This document shows positions 46,909 through 57,283 of a stretch of 64,000 bases of DNA, one piece after another (within the stretch, counting starts at the first letter, position 1; each line of letters opens with the position of its first letter). The DNA is from Tulasnella sp. 424 (taxonomy: Eukaryota; Basidiomycota; Agaricomycetes; Cantharellales; Tulasnellaceae): contig WSUB01000122.1 in NCBI GenBank assembly GCA_019633425.1, positions 1 to 64,000 on the forward strand, read 5' to 3'. Made by a program: the position numbers and the translations under genes. The notes beneath the pieces were generated by a model. That model was not told where the DNA came from and ran no database searches. It saw nothing but the letters and a program-made list of their open reading frames with translations.

Positions 46909-48174
46909 ATGGCTAACTATATGGGCTATACAGAGCAAGGAGACCAGCCTCCCAGAGTAACGAGCCCCCAACTGGTAAGCAGGCAATGATGGTTCTTTCA
47001 TTTCAGATGAGCTCTTGACCATGATTGAAACATCAGCGAGCATTGTTCAAGTCATTAGAATCGCTCAGGATTGACAAGGCAAGGATCCAGCCTCTCGAAA
47101 CGGAATGCGAGAGGATGGGGGGGAACGCCGACGTAGTTCGAGCCGAGCTCAAGCCGGCGGAACCTTTGATGTCTTCAAGCCCCCCCGAGATCCAGTATGT
47201 GGCTGTCAAAAAGTTCAGGACTGGTGACAATATTAATGATACACGAGTCCTTGCGGTGAGCATCAATAGACCCTTAGGTCTGTTCCGACGTGGGATTGAC
47301 TGCCTGCGGCTATATATAGTTCTTGGCTCACGAGGTCTATCTCCTGAACGAACTACCTCACAACAACATCGTAAAAATTGTCGGCTTTGTTGAGGACACT
47401 AACGCGGGCATCGCATGGATGATCCTTCCGTGGGAGAAGAACGGCAACCTACGAGAGTTTGTTCGGTCTGCGGAATGGGAGTGCCCCGAACGTCTCGCCT
47501 TGGTCCGTCTTCCTTCATACCTACCTCTCATATAGTCAACTGACGCCTTTTTAAATGTACGACGTTGCTAGTGGAGTTGAATTCCTCCATAGCCGGGAAC
47601 CGCCCATCTGTCATGGGGATCTAAACTCGGTAAGCTTTGGTACCCACTAGAGGTTACCCCCGCTTACCTTTAGATAAAATCTAGTTAAATATCCTCATAA
47701 GCTCTGACAGTCATGCTGTTCTTACGGACTTTGGCTCTGCTCGTTATACGCAGTCCCTGTACAGCGAATCGCGACATTCTGAGACTGAGGCAACTGGGAG
47801 AGCAATACTCGAAAGTAGAAGGTTTTTACATCATCTCCAGAAACGCCTTTGTTCAAGCTGGGAACCAGCTCGGCCTTGCTAATGCAGTCAACGGACTCGG
47901 GCGACTTTATGCCGAACATAAGGATTCTACGAAGGCCGAACAGTCATACAGGGAAGCCCAGGAGATATTCGCCACTATCGGGGACAAGTACTTTCTGGCA
48001 AACAGCTTGTGGGCTATGGGATCATTGCGTCAATCCCAGTGCCGCTACGATGAAGCTGAAAGTCTTGTTTCCGAAGCGTCAACTCTTTACAAAGAGGTTG
48101 GGTTTGAGAAGGATGGTTTACAGTGTGATGGATTTCTTGAAAAGGCTAAGATTGGGATAGAGCGAAAAGAATAA
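46909..48174 (+). pseudogene. Decayed kinase-TPR gene (TPRK4)
   Basis: Exons 1-3 are readable: 46909-46974, 47037-47255 and 47320-47502 (MANYMGYTEQG, then SLRIDKARIQPLE, VAVKKF, HEVYLLNELPHNNIVKIVGF). Exon 4 should start at 47555 (MYDVASGVEFLHSREPP, CHGDLNS, donor after 47629), but the two bases before it are AA instead of AG, so the acceptor is lost. Exon 5 starts at 47685 and reads LNILISSDSHAVLTDFGSAR. Just after DFG, at about 47,750-47,800, sequence jumps out of frame into the third-last TPR. The rest of the C-lobe and most TPRs are deleted; about three repeats remain, ending LGFEKDGLQCDGF. The lesions make an active kinase impossible. The TPR tail (ORF from 47713) is open, but nothing indicates it is expressed alone. 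Confidence 0.8.
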
Positions 48175-49150
48175 TTTCTCCATACACAAGGTCCATGTTT
48201 CTCCTCCTTCCCATCGAAGTTCCCCGTTCCAATTTATAGCGCACATATGTAGGTCCCGGGCTTTTGGGAATCCTTGCTTCGTTTTCCACCTTACAGGGAA
48301 ACTTTCATCTGATCATCGGTGATTAGAGTACGCTAATTTCCTATACCTAATAAATTTCCTTTTCTCGTTGGCAGTTGACGCTGGTGAAAAGAAAGGCCCG
48401 AACGGGGTCTCGCTCCTGGTATGTACATGTAATTCTCGGAGAAGGATCAAAAAACATGGCCCGATCACATCACTTCATCGCACTCATAAAAATAATTCCA
48501 TATTTCTCTTTGTTGATCGTTTTCGGTCTACACGACCAACCTTATCTCCCGTCGCACAGTCCACTTTGCACAGTCATCCACAGATGCAAAGATGGTTAAC
48601 CAGATGAACTATGTAGAGCAGGAGACCAACATCCTGGAGTAATGGGCGCCCAAGTTCAGCCACTGGGAAGGTAGAGGGGCCTCCTTTGTTGACCACTACA
48701 CCACCACACTTCACTCGATCACATAACTGGCTCTGTGTAGCTCCGTATTGGAGATGAACGGTTAAGCCTTTTTATATGTTGGTTAAATACATTGGTACGT
48801 GTAAGTCATCTCCTATGTATACCAAAGCGGGAGAGTCCGGTATACCGGGTTCCGAGTCGCCAATCATGAACGGTCCAAGGCTGATCGAGCGTGAAGGGGG
48901 TACACCAAAAGCACCCTCCCCCCTTCACCGATTGCCACGCGCAAGGGGATGGCCGGTAGGTTTGAAGAGCTTGCTGAGAGGCCAGTCGATTTGAGGATTG
49001 TACGATGAAGGGAGAAGAAAGAATGAGGTTCAGGTTCAAACCAAACATTACTCCGCTATGTCCGCGAGCCGGCGTATCTACTCCGCCGTAGTTGCTGGCA
49101 CGTCACCTCCTTATACACCTACCTACCTACCTGGCGAAATTATTCACGAC
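48175..49150. other. Spacer between TPRK4 and TPRK5
   Basis: Apart from the 48,590 relic, no coding signal. Near 49,110 a short ACCT-repeat tract (TACCTACCTACCTACC) precedes the TPRK5 leader. Confidence 0.5.
48590..48655 (+). pseudogene. Relic of the first exon of a further TPRK4-like copy
   Basis: MVNQMNYVEQETNILE then a stop aligns with MANYMGYTEQGDQPPRVTSP of TPRK4. The DNA just before it (CACAGTCATCCACAGATGCAAAGATGG) resembles the TPRK4 leader. No kinase sequence follows. It is probably the stub of a lost tandem copy. Confidence 0.5.
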
Positions 49151-49168
49151 ACCGCATAGTTTGATCTG
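49151..49168 (+). promoter_or_regulatory. Conserved 5' leader element of TPRK5
   Basis: ACCGCATAGTTTGATCTG shortly before the ATG, matching TPRK1 (GCATAATTTGATCTG) and TPRK2 (ACATAGTTTGATCTG), although the surrounding DNA is otherwise not recognisably shared. Confidence 0.55.
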
Positions 49169-49180
49169 AGGCATTTTCCA

Positions 49181-51613
49181 ATGGATGACGTTATCAGAGG
49201 GAACCAAGAAGCAAGTCAGCCACAGCTATCAATAGGTGCTCAGGGGCTCGGCGACATGGAAGAGGTTGAAGAAGCGATGAAGCGACTGAGAATCTGTCCG
49301 GTGAGGGCTTTGTGCGATGTGCAGTTTGAGACTCCAGAAGATTTATCAGGATCAGTTGTCATAGCGGAAAGTACTTGAATTACTAGGGCATCTCCGAATA
49401 GAGAAAACCCGGATCAAACCGCTTGAGGATAAAGGGCCCATGGCAGGCGGGAACGCAGACGTGGAGGCAGCGATACTCGCTCCTCCGGCACAGTCCTTAA
49501 CCTCCTCGCTACCCGGTGACGAGGAATATGTCGCAGTCAAGAAACTGCGTTTCGACACCGACACCGACGATGATCGGGTTCTCGCTGTGAGTCGTCGCAA
49601 GATTTTTGCCGACAGCGCTGGGCAGTTCTAATATGGAAACCGTTTGTGTCCAGCCATTTGCTCATGAGGTCAAACTCCTAAATAACCTCTCGCACCCGAA
49701 TGTAGTCAAGGTCGTCGGTTTCGTCGAAGACGTCGAGCAAGGCATCGCATGGATGGTCTTCTTTTGGGAGAAGAATGGCAACTTACGGGAGTTCGTTCGG
49801 TCTGCCAACTGGGAGCTCCCAGAACGCGTGTCCCTGGTGAGCAAATTCCATGGCGGCTGTATCCCCTTCACTTACGGAGCTTCAGATAAACGACGTCATC
49901 GAAGGACTTAGTTACCTTCATGGTAGGGATCCGCCAATCTGCCACGGTGACCTGAAATCAGTATGTTAAACAGGCGCACTATTTTGCGCTGACTGACATT
50001 TACCCAAATCCAGCTTAATATCCTCGTGAATTCTGGGAACCGAGCGATTATCACGGACTTTGGTTCAGCTCGGACTATGGGTTCTGCAACCGAACCAGCT
50101 GTTCGAGGTTTGGATGCTGCCACTGCACCGACTTTCCAGCATCGAACCCCGACTAGGGCGCCTACGATTGAGTCGCTGAAGGCTGAGGTATCTGCGTCTG
50201 GAGATTCCATCACCATGACAGGTCCAGCTTGGACCATTCGATGGGCGGCTCCAGAGTTGCTGGAAGGAGAGTTGTCCAGTTTAGCAAGCGACATCTGGGC
50301 ATTAGGTTGGATTTGTTGGGAGGTATGTCGGCATGAGTTGCAGAAAGGTCTGGGCGTTATCTCATCCCCTCTTTTGATGTTTTTCAGGCAGTCACGGGGA
50401 ACTTTCCATTTGAAGAGGAGAATAACATCAGCATTGTTCTACGCATCACGAGAGGGGATCTTCCAGCTGTCAGCGACCATGCTCAGCTCAAGCAAGTCAA
50501 GGAACTTTGTAGTCTGATAGGAGAGTGCTGGAGATTGGATGCCAACACACGGCCAACAGCGATTAGGTGCCAACAAGTTACTTCATTCATGGTAGGGAGT
50601 CGTTTTCACAGTAATTCTTGCGTACCTACTTGGGATTTTCACAGGATCGATCCATTCCCTCAAACAATGAAGGCAGTTTTTTGGCTACAACCCGCTCCAG
50701 CGGACTTTTGTTTGCCCTTGGCCGCATTCAAATGAAAAACGACAGGCTGCATGAGGCTCAAAAGTACTTCCAACAGTCGTTTGAGGTCGCCAAATCGGTT
50801 GGAGATAAACGGGGCTGGGCCCGGGCATTAAAAGCACAGGGCGATTTATACCACCTACGGAACGAGCATTCCAACGCCGAGAAATCGTACATCCAAGCCC
50901 GAGACATCTTCTCCCAAATCGGCAGTCGACTCGGCATTGCCTACTCGGTCAAGGGTTTGGCACACGTTTACTACAAGCGGGGCGAATATTCCAAAGCCGA
51001 GGCTTCGTACATCCAAGCCCGCGACATCTTCTCCCAGATGGGCGATCAGCTTGGCTTCGCGCAATCGGTCAAGGGTCTGGGACAAGTGTACTACATGCGG
51101 AAAGAGTACTCCAAAGCCGAGGATTCGTACATCCAAGCCCGCGACATGTACTTTCAAATCGGGTATCAGCTCGGCTTTGCTCGATCGCTTGAGGATCTAG
51201 GATACGTTTCCTACATCCGGAATCAATATTCCAAAGCCGAGGATTCGTTCATCCAAGCCCGCGACATTTACTCTCGAATCGGGTCTCAGCTCGACTTTGC
51301 AAACTCCGTCCAGGCGCTGGGACGTCTCTACTCAGCCCAGGGACAGGATGTTAGGGCAGAAGACCCATACTTGCAGGCTCAGGCTGTATATCGTCGGACC
51401 GGACGCATGCGACCTTTGGCCAACAATCTTTGGCTTCTGGCCTGTCTCCGTCGCCGTCAGGCACGATATGGAGATGTCGAGTGTCTCGTTTGCGAAGCAT
51501 CCACACTGTACGGCAAACTTGGTATGAAAGGTCATGTCGCGGACTGCGATGCATTTCTTAAAGAGGTTCGACAACTAAAGACAATGTCACGGGGCCGCAT
51601 CTCTCCGCGCTAG
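49181..51613 (+). CDS. Protein kinase with C-terminal TPR repeats (TPRK5)
   Basis: Seven exons (49181-49300, 49365-49586, 49654-49836, 49886-49960, 50014-50322, 50388-50591, 50645-51613) give 693 aa, intact. Kinase motifs are VAVKK, HGDLKSLN, DFGSAR, TIRWAAPE and SDIWALGW; again no glycine-rich loop. The N-terminal region keeps LGHLRIEKTRIKPLE. The DFG-APE insert has its own sequence (MGSATEPAVRGLDAATAPTF). Seven TPR-like repeats follow. Here they are more diverged from each other than in TPRK1 and TPRK3, but the core YSKAEDSYIQARD remains. The C-terminus ends KTMSRGRISPR, unlike the QQLMSA or QQLMAA ends of the other copies. It is the oldest or most diverged intact member and lies outside the macro-repeats. 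Confidence 0.9.
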
Positions 51614-52866
51614 TCTCCCAAGTTTCGTTGATCCTTGTTACAAATATGTGTGCTCCGCAATGGCTTTATTCCCGTTTGTATACTTGTTTCCCTCTTCGAT
51701 GACCTTTGCTTCGACGTATTTCTGCTACTCTTTTGTCCTCTGGGCCTTAGCAGATAGAAAATATGAGATTTTGTGGCCAACCTCATAAAGGTTTTTGATA
51801 TATTTCTGTTTCCTGCAGCCGGTTATATAAGATTTTATAAAAAGTAGAAAATAAGGTTATATTAATTTGTTGGCACATTATATTATGTTTCTATAAGTAC
51901 TTTGTAGTCATTTCTTTATAGTAAGTAATATATGTACTCTACTAAGACACCGGAATTTTGCGGAGACCGAAGCGGGAGAATTCAGTGCGAATCTCCTGGA
52001 GGCGCCCATAACCGACTTCCTGGAGATGTACGTTGAGCTTTCTCAAAGGGAAATTTGCGCTGAATTCTCGCGCGTCACCAGGAGTAGCACTCGTTCGGAG
52101 GGTCTCCTCTTCGAGGTTGAAGAACACAGGAAGCGACTCAGAGCCCGATCGCATTGCAGATTTTGGAAACTTCTTCTATAGGCAGTGTCGTGAGACAGCG
52201 GCCTAGACATTATGCATAAGGAATTTTAAAATCGAAGAACATGAGCGAAAGTGGATTGCGTCCGGAGGGAAACGGGGTTAGCGGAGGAAATGGGCGATTG
52301 GGGCGGACCGTCCGACCTTATCAGCTAAGTAGTTGCAAAACCAGAGAGCATCCTCCATTTTTTCACAGAGCTTTCTCACATCCCCACGGCTACCTCTTGC
52401 TCCGCTTTCGAGCACCTGGCCCTTCATTTCCTCGCCATCACCTCCAACACCTATTAATATTGCTACGTCAACGGGACGTCGGTGGCGGTGAAGAAGGGTG
52501 GAGTCGAGAAAATGTATGCGGGAAAGGTGTGTGAACGGAGAGACGTGCTTTGCAACTCGCTGTATGGACTTTATGGATCCCTTCCACCATTACGACTCCC
52601 GTGCCAAGGATCTCTTCCGTAATCCATTCTCCGAACCGCTATTTATAGCTCCCGCCTTCCGAGCATGCCGACCGTCACACCTTACGGCAGCATACTTTAC
52701 GGCAGCATTAGCGGCATGCCAAAGCCGGACTGCTGCTCATCGAATGCGGCGAGGGGGCTCTGGGAACTGGTTGCAGAGTCTCAATGCTGACTGAATTCGA
52801 CCTGCTTCAACTCTATCATACGGGCTACCTCTTGCAAGGACACGTAGCCCCAACGGCTCTGACAGC
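51614..52866. other. AT-rich 3' flank and spacer
   Basis: 51,770-51,950 is markedly AT-rich compared with its surroundings. 52,666-52,800 holds a short frame starting MPTVTPYGSI that ends in a stop before the next gene. It might be a 5' leader exon, but I could not join it in frame. Confidence 0.45.
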
Positions 52867-54069
52867 ATGTCGTATTCTGCCGACATCAATGAGCACACAC
52901 TCTACCCCATCCCTCTGAACGACTCCAGCGTAGTCCTGAGTGGAAAGGCGTGAGCATTTCTTTCCGAAAATCTTTGAAAACTGAGCATTTGACGTGTTCC
53001 CCCAAGTCTATTCAATTCGAGCTGCGGCGGTACTATTTACCTGCCAACCCTCAGTGACAGCGTCACCTTCACTTTCACCGGTATGTGTTATCTGTCCTCT
53101 GCATTCCTTTGACTGAATCCAGTCTACGCAATCACAGGGACTGGAGTTGAAGTGGACTATATTCCAATGTATCTATCGTCGGAAGCGTCCTTGATTGTAG
53201 ATAATTCCGTCCAAACGACAACAGCTCTGGATTCGTTTGTAGGAGCCGAACAGCCTTTGAACTGCAGCGACGTGCGGAGGCAATGGATGGGGATTGGTCT
53301 TGACAGAGTTCTCAAGTATGGCCGGCATAGTGCAACTATAAAAGCGGAAAACCTGGATCTCGAAGAAGTAGGAGCCGGGCTGCTCATTTCGAAGATCAAG
53401 TGGGTCCATGAGCGATTGCTTTCATGATATACATATCTGACAAAGCTTTGAACTAGCTACCTGAACGAGCCAGAACCCACTACGACATCGTACAGTAGCG
53501 AAGCAACTGGAGTCACCTCTGGCAGCTCGTCAGGATCGCCGCACCTAAAAGTTACAGTCGGAGTTCCAGTTGGAGCCATAGCGATATTTATTATCGTTCT
53601 TGTGGCGATTTACGGGTGCTGGAAAAGGAGACAGAACAGAAAATCCACCGACCAAATCCCTGGCGCGGTGAGCGATAAGCCCTCCGAAGAAACTCCACCT
53701 AGGACCCCTGAACCCTCTCCTGGACCCAATGCTTCAACTTCCCTCACCATACAAACCCCCGCGCTTGGAAAAGGAGCTCCTACTACCGCGCCCGCAACAT
53801 TATCTTTGTCAACCCAAGCAACATCGCCGTCGCTTGTAACGCCAACCGAAGGCGCAGCATCTCAACCTATGTCAGCAGAGCAAATCGCCCAGATTCAAAC
53901 GCTGACTCGGCAGGGTCTATCTTCGACTCAGATTGCGGCGGTTCTGGAATCAATGCGGAGCGCTTCCGAACCTTCGAGCGGTGCTCAGAGGGCACATGGC
54001 GCAACGGATGGGATGGGACGGGTGGACGATCCCCCACCCCAATACGACTTCAAGGATCGGACTACTTAA
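52867..54069 (+). CDS. Single-pass membrane protein with beta-rich ectodomain, 348 aa
   Basis: Four exons (52867-52949, 53007-53080, 53123-53399, 53457-54069) sum to 1047 nt. Residues 1 to about 145 form a beta-rich domain (SSCGGTIYLPTLSDSVTFTF, GTGVEVDYIPM, HSATIKAENLD) like the extracellular jelly-roll domains of many agaricomycete surface proteins. A Ser/Thr-rich stalk follows, then a membrane helix (VTVGVPVGAIAIFIIVLVAIYG). The basic stop-transfer KRRQNRKS and a long Pro/Ser/Thr cytosolic tail end in DDPPPQYDFKDR. Such tails are a shared trait of this protein class. No signal peptide is seen at the chosen start, so an upstream exon may be missing; the domain also looks shortened at its N-terminus. 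Its role, perhaps surface sensing or adhesion, is inference. Confidence 0.75.
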
Positions 54070-54274
54070 TTTAGTTTTACGCCCATAGTCAATCTCGGTG
54101 ACACTTTCCGTCCCTTTATTATACCACGTGATCCCGACATCAACCCTGCTGTCTCTGTGTTCACTTCATACAGGCTTGCCTTTTACTCTGAAGAGCGGGC
54201 AGCTATTGAATGAAATGGACTTTATCATGTGGGGACTTGTTCCTGTCAACAGCGAATCTACTGAGCATCGAACA

Positions 54275-55629
54275 CTATGAAATCTGAACAACCCATTCCG
54301 ACTTATTGAACTTGAGCCGTCCCGCCGCCTTCAGATCTTGCCATGTCTCTGAGGCTTGGGTTTGCGGCTTGTAATCGTAGGTCCAGCCACCATTCAAATA
54401 ATGCCTAAACACGCGACGCTTGTCCTGATGCTGGGGCAAGGCATTGGTTATTGGTTCTCGCGGCTCTATAGGGGGAAAGAATACAGCCTTTAGGAAACCC
54501 AGAAAAGTATTGTCATCTAGCCGAGAAAGGTTGGGGAACGCACTATTGACCATAGCGAAGCTATCCGGGGTCGTGTTGCTCTCGCCGACCACTAGGAGGA
54601 CAAAGTCTGGCGACGTTGTCACCATATGGAGTCCGACACCGCCGGTTGGTGCCTGGGGCAAAGTGTCGATTTTGTGCGAAAGTTTCTTGAGGCGCTGGAA
54701 CTGGGAGCCTTCGGGCGTGAATCGGTGACGACGAAGCTCTCTTTGGAAGAATCGGGGCACCCGCTCTGGCATTTTCGGTTGTTTCAGTCGGGCAAGGAAG
54801 ATGATGTCTTGAAGGTCATAGCCAGAATTTTCACTGAGATTGTCTAAGGCATCAAAGCAGCCACCGTGAGTTGGGAATCGTCGACTGCGTCGTGCGTGGC
54901 TCACATAACAATGTGTCTTGTTTAGGTGGATCGCTGTGAACCACTGTCAAGGCAACTTCCAACGGTTTCACGATATTGTTCACTGGGACTTTACTCTACG
55001 TTCGTTCAATGCAATCAAACAGTTGGAGGGTAAAGCATTAGCCATCTTTGTATGCTTTAACCACAATGGACTCACCGTAACGTGTTCCATCGCTGCCTTA
55101 AGAGACTGGATACGTTTTTGGTCATCAGGGAGTTCTTCTTGTGGCTGCATTACCATTTTCAGTTCAAGGCGCGAAAATGTCAAATAAGCGACGAACCTGG
55201 CAGGGACAGCACTCCTCGATTCGGGAAGCTGCTACTTTAAATGCCTCGTCGATGGCCTTTCCATCACGCTTTTCAGCTGCAGCCAGCTTCAGTGCGGTGT
55301 ACGAGGCAGATAGTGCTCTGCAATGGAAAATACTTTGAGTGGATGCGTTGGGAAGATCAATAACGTCAGGGTACGTACTCAGTAATTCGAGCCTGCTCTG
55401 TTGCGTCAACGGTTTCAAACCTCTCTTCAAGCAACAGGCATCGACGCAAGACCCATCGAGCCTTTCCTACATCACAGCGCTTGATTCGAGTTATTAGACT
55501 TCTGATGGCGGCGTCTAACATGTGGTTCGAGATACCGGAGGAGATGCGGGCGGAAGGGGGGAGAAGGTCGTTAGGTTTACTGTACCGAAGAATCAAGCCA
55601 TGATATCTATTTACATATCTCGCATGCAC
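54275..55629 (-). CDS. Unrecognised protein, five exons, 371 aa
   Basis: Exons 55379-55629, 55197-55332, 55076-55144, 54905-54995 and 54275-54843 join with GT-AG introns to 1116 nt. The N-terminal half looks helical (DAAIRSLITRIKR, KARWVLRRCLLLEERF, ALKLAAAEKRDGKAIDEAF). The C-terminal half is mixed (DFVLLVVGESNTTPDSFA, HYLNGGWTYDYKP). There is no signal, membrane segment or known motif. It sits tail to tail with the membrane protein at 52,867-54,069 and head to head with the arrestin-like gene at 55,851; about 220 bp between the starts may hold a shared promoter. Met37 (at about 55,521) is an alternative start. The consistent splicing makes it a likely gene. Confidence 0.7.
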
Positions 55630-55850
55630 TCTCTTCCTTTGTTTCGCTTGGTGGTGGCTTCGTCGTCACGATGCACCCATGCAGTGCAAACCACGTCCAT
55701 ACACATGTGCAATGGAAACCTCCCACGCTCCCTAGCCTTTGTCGTCTCCAAGACACCCATACGTTCTACCCTTCAAGCCTTTCATTTCATTCCCCGTCCT
55801 TAAATAACTTGATCCCAACAGAGCTTGGGTGCTTTATCGCTACTGCTACT

Positions 55851-57142
55851 ATGTCCTCCCAACCGCTACTGTAAGTCACTTTTCACCGCTGTCTTGTTCA
55901 CCAACTGATTAAGACCGCTTTAGAGAAGTGACAGCCTTGGTAGAATCGGACCCTGCTCATGGTGCTGTTCACGCTTTCCTCTTACTACTAACCGCTGCTG
56001 ATATGTAGTACAGGTTACGCTGGATTATCTGCTGTGAATCCTAACGCGGAGTGCGCAACAGTCAAGGGGGTATGTTTATGTGTCGGACCGAAGATTACCA
56101 ATTACTGACTCCTCACAAGGTCGTAACGATGGCTCCATCTGCTGGACTACGAGCTCGCTGGGTGTATCTTAGGGTCCGCAAAGTCGAGACCGTCATGGGG
56201 GGATCCCGAGTAACCGACGTTGGACAACCATTCTCGCTTTGGACAGCGTCCCGAAGCTGGGAACTTGTCCCCTCTGTGAGTTTGATCTGTCACCCTCGCA
56301 GGTCTTTGCTGAAGTATTCTGTTTGTATTGTCAAGGTCGAACGCAACTTTTCGATCGAGCTTCCTCATGACATCCCACCTACGATGTACCACCAAAAGGG
56401 TGAAATCAGATATGAACTCGTGGCAACTCTTGGGACTGTCCGGCAGTTCTCCTGGCAAGTCCTCGCGTAACTTTCCTCAGAAAAAAGCAGCCCAGTTAAA
56501 CTCGAGGTTACAGGTCGTCGTGGCTTTCATCTTCTGACGAAGCTGAACCTGAGCAAATTTTTGTCATTCAGCCGCTTACCATAGTTGGGCACCAGACTCA
56601 CAGTATTTTGCCACGATATCTTGAACCCCTCTCTGAAGACACTGAGTCCGAAGGCTATTCTCTCACCATGAAGATCCTTCGAACGGCATATGGCCCTAAC
56701 GAGACGATTAGCACACACTGCACGGTGTACAATAACTCACTCCGGGAAATGAGCATTCGCCACTTCATCATTTCCCTAGATGAACATTTCGATGACCGAA
56801 GAGTTCGACAGCAGCTTAACCTTACTATTCCATCCCCTCCAATTCAAACTACATCGTGCGCGAGGAAGGAAGTACCAGTCCTACTCGATGCTAATGCTGC
56901 CCATGGAGAGTCTGCGGTTGCGGAGTTATCTATTAGGGTTCCATCGGAGCCCCGCCTGATGACTGTAGATTCACTAGAGGGTAACTGATCTCTCGAATCT
57001 GGCGACCTGAAGACACATTACTGATATAATCTTACCCCAAGGTCTTCAAATATCCTTCTCATTACGAGTAGAGGTCGTTATGACATCCGGAATGTCACTA
57101 TGCGCGTCTCTTCCGATTGTCGTTTCATCTAGGTCGAGGTAA
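55851..57142 (+). CDS. Arrestin-like protein, 322 aa or N-terminal part of a fusion
   Basis: Seven exons (55851-55870, 55924-55961, 56014-56069, 56120-56275, 56336-56466, 56514-56980, 57042-57142) give 322 aa ending at a TAA. The N-terminal arrestin sandwich shows RWVYLRVRKVETV, FSIELPHDIPPTM and the hallmark GEIRYELVATL. The C-terminal sandwich shows SLTMKILRTAYGPNETISTH, VYNNS and ISFSLRVEVV. Fungal arrestin-like proteins link ubiquitin ligases to membrane transporters or trafficking; no PPxY motif is visible here. The stop codon lies inside a perfect splice donor (TCGAG|GTAAGA). Splicing 57139-57201 out would keep the frame into the pseudokinase that follows, giving a 904-aa protein. I list two genes because I cannot test the splice. 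Confidence 0.7.
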
Positions 57143-57283
57143 GATCGAGAAGGTCAAAGCAAAGCGGAGCCAGTCTACTCAGTAACGTCGAACACTTATA
57201 GGGAAGAGTCCCAAGACTTCATCAAGCGGTTGGATGATCAATACAATTCTAGCGGAAAAGGCAATTCAAGCCCCTTCGAACCG

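Noticed and set aside
52666..52800. Short frame MPTVTPYGSI as first exon of the membrane protein
   Set aside because: It ends in a stop, and I found no donor that joins it in frame to 52,867 or 53,007.
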